A stretch of DNA of 64,000 nucleotides, taken from NCBI RefSeq assembly GCF_030704535.1, contig NC_081818.1, positions 24,963,001-25,027,000 of the forward strand. The letters run 5' to 3'. This DNA comes from Vitis vinifera. Its lineage: Eukaryota > Streptophyta > Magnoliopsida > Vitales > Vitaceae. The notes beneath the pieces were generated by a model, which saw only the letters and a list, made by a program, of their open reading frames with translations, did no database searches and was not told the DNA's origin. The position numbers were made by a program, and so were the translations under genes. Of the stretch, positions 24,115-34,490 are shown piece by piece (position 1 is the stretch's first letter; every line of letters begins with the position of its first letter).

Positions 24115-24652
24115 GGAGTGTTCGTGGGAATAAAAAGTGATAATAGACATCTCATTTCTTCCTTTTACTATTCCCATGTTTGGATAAATTTTATTAAAAT
24201 AGGAATAAAATAAAAAATAATTTTGGTAAAAATCAAATCTCACTTATATAAATAAGATTTCAATTCATTGCAAGTAGGTAATATTATGATTCATTTATTT
24301 TATAAGAAAATATAAAATAATCTAAAATTACTATTTTATCATTTGATTTCATTCATCAAAATGCCTCTTTATCTGATAATAAGACTTTTTTTTTTAGTCT
24401 TATTATTTAGTAAAAAAAAAACACTCTCAAATTTTATTTTTTTAAATGAAAAAAAATATTTTAAATTATGTGTAAGGGTATTATTGTAAGTTTAAATTAT
24501 TACTAAATATTAGGACGAAAATAAATAATTATTCCAATATTAAATTCCTAGATTTATCCAAACATTAAAAATAAAATTATCAAATTCATTTCCATTTACC
24601 AAAAAATAGGAATGAAAAAAATATTTATTTCTATTCCTTACCAAACACCCCC
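24115..24652 (+). mobile_element. MITE-like repeat, family A copy 1
   Basis: About 538 bp, starting GGAGTGTTCGTGGGAATA and ending TTACCAAACACCCCC, so its ends are rough inverted repeats. It matches 45676-46180 in the same direction through many blocks (TTCCCATGTTTG.ATAAATT, the GACTTTTTTTTTTAGTC hairpin, AAGGGTATTATT). The central hairpin AATAAGACT..AGTCTTATT is shared. Non-autonomous DNA transposon, probably hAT type (inference from termini). Confidence 0.75.
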
Positions 24653-26394
24653 TAAAATTCTATAGTTTCCTCATTAAAAATGACAATAATATCACTAAAA
24701 TCATAATTTTTGGATTAGAAATAAATTTATAGAAAATTCTCAAAATTGAACCTCTTACCATACAATAAAACAAAAATAAATTACCATCTTTTCGGACAAA
24801 ATACTTTTAATCAAACTCCAAAATATAATTTATACTTGTCTAAATATCCAAATAATCAATAATTTTCAATTAACTAAAAAAATAAAAAATTAGGATTTGA
24901 TGTCTTTTACTAATTAAAAATTTAAAAATTAATGGATTAATCTCAATAATGTAATTTCAATAACAAATTCATAAATCCAAAAAATATACTAATCAATAAA
25001 ACTTAGAAAATCTCTAACATTTTCTTATCAACAAGCATAACTAGAAAACAATAATTACCATCTAATTATCATTTTATTACATAAGTACATAATTTTTTTT
25101 TATTATAAAATTTTTATTATTGAAATAAATTTTGGTATTTTGGGATATTTGGAAATATATTAATTTATTATTTTTTAATTATTAATTTTTTATAACTCAA
25201 TTTAAAAAACATTTTTTAGTTTTTATTTCCTATTTGAAAAAGAAAACATTTTATTTCTTATTTTGTTTCTGTTTTTTAAAATGCATTCCGATTATGAAAA
25301 GTGAAAACTATTTTGAAAAAATAAAATTTGTAAAATCTTGTTTGGGGTTGAATTTTCCACTAACAAAAAAAAAGTGAAAAAAAATATGATTAAAAATTTA
25401 TATAATATACATATCATGATATAAGATATATCATTAAAAAGGATAATATATTTGCTATATATATATATGGCTTTATTATTATATTGTATCTGTTCATTAT
25501 TTTTTATAATTTTTATTTTAGAATAATTTGATAAATATTTTAATATAAAAATATATTAGTTTATGATAATACATAGTCTAATAAATAAATAAAATATTTA
25601 TATCATAATTCTAAGATAATATTTGATTTCAAATATATATATATAAAAGGTCTTTTATTTTATTATTATTTTTTTTTTGTTTTTAATAGTTTAAAAAACA
25701 TTTGTTACTTCTTGTTAAAGAAAAACATTGAAAACATCAAATTGGTATTTTCATTTTTTTCAGCTCAATTTTCTAGAAAATAGAAAAATACCATCCAAAT
25801 ATGTTTTCCATCTTAATTTATAATTTTTTTTTTAAATGAAAATAGAAAACAACCTAAATAAATAGAATCTAAATATTCCTAAAACATGAAATGTGAATCA
25901 AATTCATATTTGAATTGAAATTGAGATTCTGAAGTTATTTTCTTCCTTTGTGATGTAATATTCTTTCCCTTTTCGATAAAAGGATTCATATTTTAAAAAG
26001 GTTGAAAACAAGGTCTTTCAAAATCGACTATTTATCCTTCAAATAGATCTATACATGGAAAAGCATGGATGCATTCGTTATCAGCATATTTTGAGTACCA
26101 AACTTAGAATTCAGATAGTCTTTTTCAAGTTAATCTTTGTTTTTTCCACCTTTGTAGCATAGAATACAAATAATTTCAAGACGTAGTTAGGATTTTTAGA
26201 TAGGATGCAGAGAATTTGGATGCAATCTATGTGTATTTCAATGTCTTGTGGAAAAAATATGAAGGAGAAAAGAAGTTTGTAGTGGTGCACATTCCTGATG
26301 TGAGCAGTAGATCGATGGTTTACCAATATTGGTGAGATAGTGCAGAGCAGTGTTATAAGGAAGACATGGAATGAAGGAACAATGGAATATTGGT
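24653..26394. other. AT-rich intergenic sequence
   Basis: No supportable gene. It contains poly-A/T tracts and short TA repeats (for example near 25460 and 25640). The last part, about 26110-26390, may be the 3' end of the MIR169 primary transcript on the minus strand. Confidence 0.4.
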
Positions 26395-26572
26395 GAAGAA
26401 GAGAAGGCCTAGCATGAAAGAGAAGTGCCTGTCAAGTTAGCCAAGGTGACTGCCTGAGGACCACACAGGGGTCTATAATCTATATCCCCACGAACCACTC
26501 GGGAGGAGCAGGCAAGTCATCCTTGGCTACCACACAAGGCGCTTATCTTCATGTTATACCTCTCTTCCTCTC
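26395..26572 (-). ncRNA. MIR169: MIR169 precursor, distal copy
   Basis: On the minus strand 26529-26509 spells the 21-nt miR169 of the h-n type (starts TAGCCAAGGATG, ends ACTTGCCTG) exactly. The opposite arm (26438-26456) is its near-complement TAGCCAAGGTGACTGCCTG on the plus strand, lacking two bases so the star strand bulges. The stem extends outward: the GAGAAGGCCTAGCATGAA side faces the CATGTTATACCTCTCTTC side. The loop is about 52 nt. Known role: miR169 cuts NF-YA (CCAAT-binding factor) mRNAs in drought, nitrogen and phosphate responses and flowering. The strand is fixed because only the minus strand gives the exact mature sequence on the 5' arm. Confidence 0.92.
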
Positions 26573-26613
26573 AAATTCACTCTGCAATGTCCTGCTAATG
26601 AGGGGCTCGGGCC

Positions 26614-26823
26614 GAAGAAGAGAAGGCCTACCATGAGAGAGAAGAGCCTGTAAAATTAGCCAAGGTGACTGCCTGGAACCCAAACAACCGGATTCATGAT
26701 ATATCAAATATCAAACACTACTTGGAAAAAAGAAAGAAATTGACCCACTTGGGATAGGGCAGGCAAGTCATCCTTGGCTATCAGACAAGACTCTTATCTT
26801 CATGTAAGACCTCTCTTCCTCTC
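26614..26823 (-). ncRNA. MIR169: MIR169 precursor, promoter-proximal copy
   Basis: The same 21-nt mature sequence lies on the minus strand at 26780-26760, and the same 19-nt star-side arm at 26657-26675. The outer stem words are shared with the distal copy (GAAGAAGAGAAGGCCTA and CTTCATGTAAGACCTCTCTTCCTCTC), so the two are tandem duplicates about 219-251 bp apart with diverged loops. This one has a longer loop (about 84 nt). Both are probably cut from one transcript, as known for clustered MIR169 genes. Confidence 0.92.
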
Positions 26824-26856
26824 ATTACTCATGCTCCAACACGACGCTCCGAATGT

Positions 26857-26880
26857 CTCCATATATAGGCCAATGAGAGA
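26857..26880 (-). promoter_or_regulatory. TATA box (and CCAAT motif) of the MIR169 cluster
   Basis: On the minus strand CTCATTGGCCTATATATGG: a TATATA box at about 26859-26867, roughly 40 bp upstream of the first hairpin stem. The plus-strand CCAAT (26870-26874) lies directly beside it. Since miR169 targets NF-YA subunits that bind CCAAT, feedback is conceivable, but this is inference. Confidence 0.6.
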
Positions 26881-28852
26881 ATAGAGACCAGATTCGTATC
26901 GCCACATGAATTTTCGGCACCCTCTTCTCTCGTCTTTTTGCCTTGTCCATAACCTTTTTTTTTTCCTTTTTTTTCTTCCACCTCTCATCTGCGTTATAGC
27001 TAGGTGCCCATAAAGGAATATATTCTTCTACAGTTGCAGGGACCCCATTGTATTTAAGTTCATGACCTACCAGCTCTACGGTGGGGATGCAATTTCCAGG
27101 ACAAAGATGAAAAAACCCCTCATTAAGAATTCAATTGTGGCACTGCTCTCCCTGCCACATTGCCCAAGCAACTTGCGCTGAGCCCATTTTTTGGCCCCAC
27201 CTTTTCCTCCATCAAGAGTTGCTCGATTTAATATGAGCTACCAAAGTTTTGTCCACTCCCCCATCGATTCATTAAATATTGAGATGCCAATTTTGGGGGC
27301 TCGGTTACGGCCCTGTGAGCTCAAGCTCAGCTTGGCTCACCTAAAGTGGATTTTTCCACTGAAAGATTCCGATAACTCCGGGTCCAAATTGCTGGATTTT
27401 GAGGCTAATTCGACACTGTTTTTTGAGTAAATAGTGATTTAACAAGATTAAATAGGATCGTGGAGCTAAAATTTAGCTAAATAAATATGAATGACAACTT
27501 GCAGACGGCTAAAAAGCAGCAACACCGAACCATGGCTAGCTACTCTTATCTGTTTATGTGGAACCAAGCTCTGAGTTTCTTGATCCTATCCTCATGTATG
27601 GTCCTGTCTGACGACCTGCGTGCTCTTTCCAGTATTTTCTGACCTTCTCAGTGGCTTGATATCAGATATGGCTTTGACCTCATCCCAAAGGCCGGCAAGA
27701 AAAAAGGGAAAGAAAAAGGGAAAAAAAGGAAGAAAAAAGCACAAAATCTATATAAAGAATAAAGACGTGTAATTGATTGTTGATGAGGCCCTGACAAGAA
27801 GAGATTGCGGGGTCATGCAATCCCTTCATGTCCTCTACTTTATAAGCTCAGGATTCCATTGGCGACATCAGCCCATTTGACACGCCCCACCCATAAAGTA
27901 AAGTCAATCCCTTTATTTGTTCTCATTGGATCTAATTTCTGACTCTCGTCATGCATGATGCATCCTATTGAACCCTTTTCTTTTCTTTCCTGCATAGTCT
28001 CTGCAAGCAGGCTAAGAATATAAGTATATAATGGAGTTTCATGCTCCCAAGACACCCAAGTTTTTAGGTAATTTTTCCATTAGCATCGTTAAAAAAATCA
28101 GCCTCTTAATGGGCAATTAGAAAAAGTAATTCTGCTGTATGGGAATCTTTAATGATCGTAAAACTTTATGGATCGGTCAAACAATAAGGGAATTTCTAAA
28201 ATCATGCCCCACGATAAAGGAGAAAGTATGGGAACCTTCCCTATTTATATCAGCATACAACCACCTATTTATATTCGGTCATTTAATTAAAAAATAATTA
28301 TTTTCTAATTTCATTTATTTTTAAATTTGATTTTCATAATAATAAATTTTTTATTTCAATTTTTAATTTAAAAACATTTCGAATATGGAAATGGAAATGG
28401 AAATGAAATTGATTTCGCGGGCATATTTTAAGCATATTCCAAAGGAAATCACAAATAATGACCCAGAGCCCATCACCTGATCCAGGGAGATAAATCTTAG
28501 CCTACACCCATGTATGCAAAGTCCAACCCATGGCCCAATTTCTTCCTTGTTCATCGAGTCCAATAATTTGGGCCTTGAAACGGCCCAAGGGAGGGTGTCA
28601 GCGCCAGCTTGGCCAAAAAGCGAGGATATTTTCACACGTGGGCCCCACCTATCATTATTCCCTGGCCCATTACGTGTACGGACTTTTTCAAGCTTATCAT
28701 GAGCTCATATACATCTTCTCTCGCTTTCGGGTATTAGGATTCTGATTTAAATTTCTGTATCAACTTCTCTGATATTTTTAGTAAGGTTTGATGTGATTTT
28801 TTTATCAGGTTCCACAAAAAGTGAAGAAAAAAAAACGTATCTTCTTCTAAAA
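26881..28852. other. Upstream region of MIR169 and promoter of the CONSTANS-like gene
   Basis: No protein gene is supported. About 27040-27480 and 27490-28060 look like ordinary single-copy sequence. The promoter of the gene at 28853 has a G-box CACGTG at 28635-28640, a TACGTGTA word near 28673, and several GGCCCA/TGGGCC motifs between about 28525 and 28670. G-box and TGGGCC motifs are common in light-regulated and growth-related promoters. Confidence 0.5.
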
Positions 28853-31800
28853 ATGGAAACCACGTCTAAATCCAGACCCTCTGCGGCGGTTCCCTGCGAT
28901 TTCTGCGACTCAAAAACGGCGGTTGTACACTGCAGAGCCGACTCTGCAAAGCTCTGTCTGTTGTGCGATCGACATGTGCACTCGGCCAATGCCCTGTCTC
29001 GCAAGCACCTCCGCTCACAGATCTGTGACAACTGCAGGACCGAACCGGTGTCCTTTCGATGCTTCACCGACAATCTTGCTCTCTGCCAGAGCTGCGACTG
29101 GGACTCTCATGGTAATTGCTCAGTCCCGTCTCTCCACGAGAGGACTCCCGTGGAAAGCTTCTCAGGGTGTCCCTCTCCACTCGAGCTCGCTTCTGTGTTT
29201 CGAGTGGATTTGAAGGATGGGAATTGGAGTAGTTGGAATTTCGGGTCGGTGAATGTTCAGGATTTTGTGGTTCCGGGCGAGAATTGCTATGCTGGGTGTG
29301 GTACGAAAGTAGAGAAGAACGGGATAAGCGTGGTGTATGAGCAATTGGTGGACTTAATACGGAGCGATGTGGATGTGGTGCGGGGGGATGTGGACGGAGA
29401 TGGAGATGAGGGTGAGGATGGTGCTGAACTGGGTCCAGGGACGCCGGGTAGGTGTGCTAATATGGGGAATTTTCAAGGTGTTGATTTAGATAATGGTGAT
29501 GATGAAGAGTTGTTGCGGCAGCAAACGCCGTTTACGTCTTTGCTTATGTTGCCGACGCCTGTTGATGCCAGAGACACTGGCTGTGGTTATGGTTGCGCAG
29601 TGGAAGGAGACGCTATGTGGGATCGTGGCCACCTTTCATATCAGGCACCCCAGGTTTTGTATTCGACATTGTGATGAATTGCTTCTTGTCTCTTCGGTTT
29701 CTCTAATTGTAGTGCTATGAGATTATACTTAAAAGTTAAACCCCACAATCAAACAAAAATCATAATTCAAGTGTGTGCACAGTTGCAGTAGCCTTGGAAT
29801 GAACTTCCAAGCCCTTTATTGCTTCTCTATAAATTTTCCAGTCATGTGGCATTTAAGGAGAATGCTAGTTTTGGGGATTTTTTTTTTTTTACTTTCGAGC
29901 AAGATATCCTCTAATCAATTCCAATTTTTCATCTAGCTGTCTAGTTTCATGTTTGTTGTGCTGATAACATACTGTGATATGGGTATTCGGTATGTGGAGG
30001 CCTCTTTTCCATATTTATAGTGTATGTTCTGTGAAATGTCATTTCCTAGTGGCATAAAGGTGGATGGATGATCTTCCCTCTCTTCCTTTGGCATCTGCTA
30101 GTAATAGAGCAAGCATGAACCAACATGGGAACACACCATGAACTTGTGGAATTGTAGGTTGTTGCATAGAGTTGTGAAAATCATGGTTGGGTTTTGGGTG
30201 ATTGGAAGAGTTGGTGTAAGTTTAGTTTTCAGTAGATTTGTTGGGCTCTGCAAAAAAATTTCAGCCAGCAAAGGTTTTTTTTTCATTACCCACTCCCAAC
30301 TCTATTGCCAGCAAATCTGGCAGTTTGGGATAATGCCTGTACAAACTCAGTTGTTTGCTATCGTGGTACCTATCTTAAGTGTATGCGTAAATATACTAAA
30401 GTAGTATTTGCAATGTATGTTTCTGTATTTGGTTGAAAATTTAGCAGTTGCATTTCTGTTTGTGTAATCTTGTCCAATGTAAGGGCACCTTATATGCTTT
30501 ATATTGGACTCAAATTAGAAACATGTGCTGCTGGTAATCTTCATTTGTACCCTCACAGATATGGGATTTTCATTTGGGAAGATCAAGGATTTGCAAAGAA
30601 ACTAGTCCAGAAGCAGGATACGATGTGGACAATTCTGGTTTTGTGATCAAGAATTACAGTGAAATTACCAAGGGATCTTCCTTGACAAGAACAAAAGCGT
30701 TACAAGGCATGTATGAGATGAATTGCACAACAACCCATGAGGATATCCTGTCAAAAAATGTAAGCCATTCTGACTTCTGTGAGATATATGATTAGAAATA
30801 TCATCATTCAAATCATTGCCAAAGAACATTCATACACTAATGAGTTTAGTATGTGACAATTAACAATGGTCAACTTGCTACTTGATCTGTCATGCAGGCT
30901 GTTCTGGTTGTGACTCATGATTGGAGAAATAGGATGAAGTTACTCTTATGTACTTGTTCCATTCAATTAGAGTACATGGACACATAATGGTTAAGTTCAA
31001 ATTATCAACTTATGCAAGATATGTTTTAAATTTAGTTGCAATGTTTATGGTGAAAATCAGAAATTTTATTCAGTCAAGAGTTATCCCTGTTAGGCTTCTC
31101 TTTAAAGTATGCCAATGTTTCTCTAGCTCACCATTTATGTGACAACACTTGGTTTGTAAACCTACATTTCTTAGTATCCTTTAGGTGATATGTAGCAGTA
31201 TTTGGTTACTCTGTAATTTGGTTTCTCCAGGGTTCTTTAAATTAAGGAAGAAAAAAAAAGAAGAATCGTTTATTTTGTTTGACTATTTCTTGAAATTTAA
31301 GTGCCCTCTGGGACATGGCTCTATGATTTACTCCAAGACTGGTGGTTTAGGCACTCCTTTGAACCATGTGGCAATCTGTAAGGGGTTAGAATTTTGTTCA
31401 TGCTGCCCTTTTGAGAAGCACACATCGCACTATTGCTGTGAGTTCAGTGAAGATACAGGAACTCCTGATGGAGGAAATGGGATTGGGGTTATAGTGGCCC
31501 CATTTCTCAAAAATGTGAACAAACAAAGGCTCTATGTATAATATCAGCCTAAGGAACTCCTGATGGAGGAAATGGTATTGGGGTCATGGTGATGGTGAGC
31601 CTACTTCTCAAAAATGCAAGCAACAGAGGCTGTAAACGGGTTTGCAGATCTCAGTCTCTTATCTATAATATTAGTCTTACTATTGACATAACATCATAGT
31701 TTATGAATTTATTTGTTCTTTCATGGATTGTTTTTATCACAGCTGGTATTTATAAGCCTGATTAAAAAAAATGCAGAGTCATTCAAATAAAGCATTGTCA

Positions 31801-32248
31801 AGCCAGGGACCAACGACAGCAGAGAGCAACAACATACCTATAGTAGGGCCATCATCAGAGTCCTGGACAGCTGAACCCAATACAAACAGCATTAAAAGTA
31901 TGCAGTTCAAGGATCTCCTTATTGGGAGTGGAACTGCAAGAACAGAGACAACCAATGTTGATATGGAGCTGCTGGCACAGAACAGAGGCCATGCCATGTT
32001 ACGCTACAAGGAGAAGAAGAAAACTCGAAGGCACGTTTCCCATGTCATTTTCTTTTATTGCTATATGTTTATCCTTCTTTTTTGCATTTTAAGAAGTACA
32101 ATAAGTTAAATGTATTCTTGTGACTGGTGTGATAAAATGATGAACATTGAACAGATACGAGAAGCACATCCGCTATGAGTCAAGGAAGGCCAGAGCCGAC
32201 ACTAGAAAGCGAGTGAAAGGTAGGTTTGTGAAGGCAAGTGACTCCTGA
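28853..32248 (+). CDS. CONSTANS-like protein with two B-boxes and a CCT domain (COL13/14/15-type BBX)
   Basis: Exons 28853-29653, 30559-30759, 31777-32030 and 32155-32248 give 449 residues. The start METTSKSRP was chosen over an upstream in-frame ATG because the B-box begins 14 residues later. B-box 1 ([20 protein letters not shown]) is residues 14-56; B-box 2 ([14 protein letters not shown]...[10 protein letters not shown]) is about 57-100. The middle is acidic, ending LLMLPTP. Exon 2 starts [10 protein letters not shown]. The C-terminal CCT domain ([20 protein letters not shown], then [16 protein letters not shown]) is about 405-445, split by the last intron. That intron would start GC (AAG|GCACGT) and end ACAG. 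Role by family: nuclear transcription regulator in light/flowering or circadian control. Confidence 0.93.
31458..31650 (+). repeat. Tandem duplication, period about 95 bp, in intron 2 of the CONSTANS-like gene
   Basis: GGAACTCCTGATGGAGGAAA occurs at 31458 and again at 31553, followed in both by similar GGTATTGGGGT.AT and ACTTCTCAAAAATG.. stretches. It is intronic and has no transposon ends. Confidence 0.8.
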
Positions 32249-34490
32249 TGTCAAAATTTAGTAGCTGAGTGGTTGTATCAGTTCCCTGCATTAGGCCTTG
32301 TGTTACATCAGAAGAACCTCTCTTTTTCTTCCTTTCTTTTTTGTAATAAAATAGGTTTAGTTTCAGCATTATATGTGTCTATGTTTGTATGCAAAGCTAT
32401 GGAATCCCATCTCAATTATCTACAAGAGTTTTCTCAGGGGGCTTCTACATGGGTTTTGTTTTATTTTATTTTATTTTTTAAAATAAGGTGCAACATTATC
32501 ATCTTGATTCTGCTTCATACATTTACAAATTACTACTCCATTAATATAGTGTCAATTGGTACAACCACTACTCTGATGTGATGTTTGTTAATCAAACAAT
32601 CCTTACACATGAAAGGAAAAAAAAAATTTTAAGGTAGTTTGACAATTAATATAATTTATATGTTCATTGAGTGCACCGACATTCAAAAATCCATTAATCA
32701 AATGAAAGCAAAAGAGTACAATGGTAAAAACTTTTACTATTCTTTCAATTCCAACCACAAACTTTAAAAATAAATACCTTAAGTCATAAAAGGTTTAAAT
32801 TTATAACGGGTTAAACTTGTTATTTATCAAATAAATTTTAAAACTTTTCGAAAAGGTGTTGTCCCTTCTTTAACCCTGCAAGTTGATTGGATAGCTCAAT
32901 CCCCGCTAACTCAATGGGGCACTCGATTCTTGATATCCCTACAAATTGTAATAAAATTGATTTATTTTTTACAATTTAACAATATCATAAAAAATTTAAG
33001 TTTGAGCAAATAAAAAACAATCCAACAATATTAGAATAAACTTAAGTTTGAATTCCCTTTAACCTTGCGTGCTGATTAGATAGCTCAATCCCCAGTAGCT
33101 CAATGGGGTGATCGTAACAAAATTGATTTAAGTTTCACAATCCAGAACAAACTTAAATTTGAGCAAATAAAAAAAAAAGCCAATAATATTATAACAAACT
33201 TAAGTTTGAGCAAGTAAAAAGAAAAAGATAATTTCTTTGTAGATATTTATTCTAAAATTCACATTGTATTACTAATATCACTTTAAAAACATTGGTTTGC
33301 TTTATACTTAAATAGCAAATGATTCTCTATAAAAGTATTTTAGATAAAAAAAAAAAAAAAGGTTATTAACAAAAGCATTATACACTTAACATATGTAGTT
33401 TTACGAGAATAACTCTCAAACGGATTCTAAGTTTGAGGGAATTGGAATGGAGTTATTCCTAAGGTTGGACAAGAACTTCGAGCAAGTCAAACCAAGGGAG
33501 ACACTGTGATTGAATGTTGAAAGCGACAAAGGCAAGCAAGCATTTTGTGATCTAAAATTCAGGCAAGGGGTTGAGGGTGTTTAGTGGGAATTACAAGCAT
33601 ATAAACAGAGCGAAACCCATGAAATTGAAAGCCCGAGGGGTTTAGCCTCAGATCAAAAGATATTCAAAAACCTGAAAACAGCTGTTCTCTTGGTAAACAT
33701 AAGGCATCTTTGAGACTAGGAAACTGGAAGATCTGTTTCAAAGATACGTGGGTCGGTCGACAGAGGATCCATCAACAACCGTGAATTTTTTCTGTCTGTG
33801 TTTCCTAGATATTTTTATTGGATTTCGCTTTACCCGAAGGGCTCCTTGTGACATGGCAGAGCCTGTTCTTTGGAATGAAAGGGAGCATGCATACTACTTA
33901 CCTTCGACAATTGCACAGAAAATTATTATGTATTTGGTAACCAGTTTGAAAATATATACATGTCATGTCACTTTTACTTGTCATAATATATCAAGACTTT
34001 TTGGTGGAAGAAGATACGGCCTACCCATTTAGTGCCGGATCGCAAGGCCACATGTCCACATCGAATAGGGACAAGAATGGATCAGATGTAGGGCTGGGAT
34101 TTTATAGGATTTACCCTTGGTGGGCCCAACCTAAGACACTGAACCATCTCACGACCAGCTGGGATTAAATAAATAATTAAATTGATGGCAACGTCAATGC
34201 CAACTCCTTCATCGACGCTGAGATGCAGCTTCTCTTCCTACTCCTCCGCCATGTGAGTGATTTCTCGGTCCCAGAGCTCCTTTTCCCCAGATTCCTCTTT
34301 CTCTCTCTTTCCCATGAATCCTCCATTCACTACAAACCTCCTCCTCTCTCCCTCTGGAGACCAGTAAGCCTCTTTTATTTTCCTCCTTTCGCCTCATGCT
34401 CTGAATTTTTGTTTTGATTTTTTGTTCTTCCAAATTTTGTTGGATTCTGTAGGATGTTATGTTTGGTAGTGATCGGAGGAGGCCAGAAGA
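32249..34490. other. Intergenic sequence and 5' leader of the BRO1 gene
   Basis: No gene. About 32868-33110 holds a degenerate tandem repeat of period about 187: the words GATAGCTCAATCCCC and CTCAATGGGG occur in both copies. From about 34200 the DNA is C/T-rich, matching the 5' UTR of the gene starting at 34491. Confidence 0.45.

Noticed and set aside
26438-26456. A plus-strand miR169 variant
   Set aside because: The plus-strand arm lacks two bases of the mature sequence; the exact mature sequence is on the minus strand, so this arm is the star side.
27191-27430. 79-residue plus-strand frame upstream of the CONSTANS-like gene
   Set aside because: No recognisable motif, ends in AT-rich sequence and lacks support from context.
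31185-31541. 118-residue frame
   Set aside because: Lies in intron 2 of the CONSTANS-like gene and overlaps the 95-bp tandem duplication.
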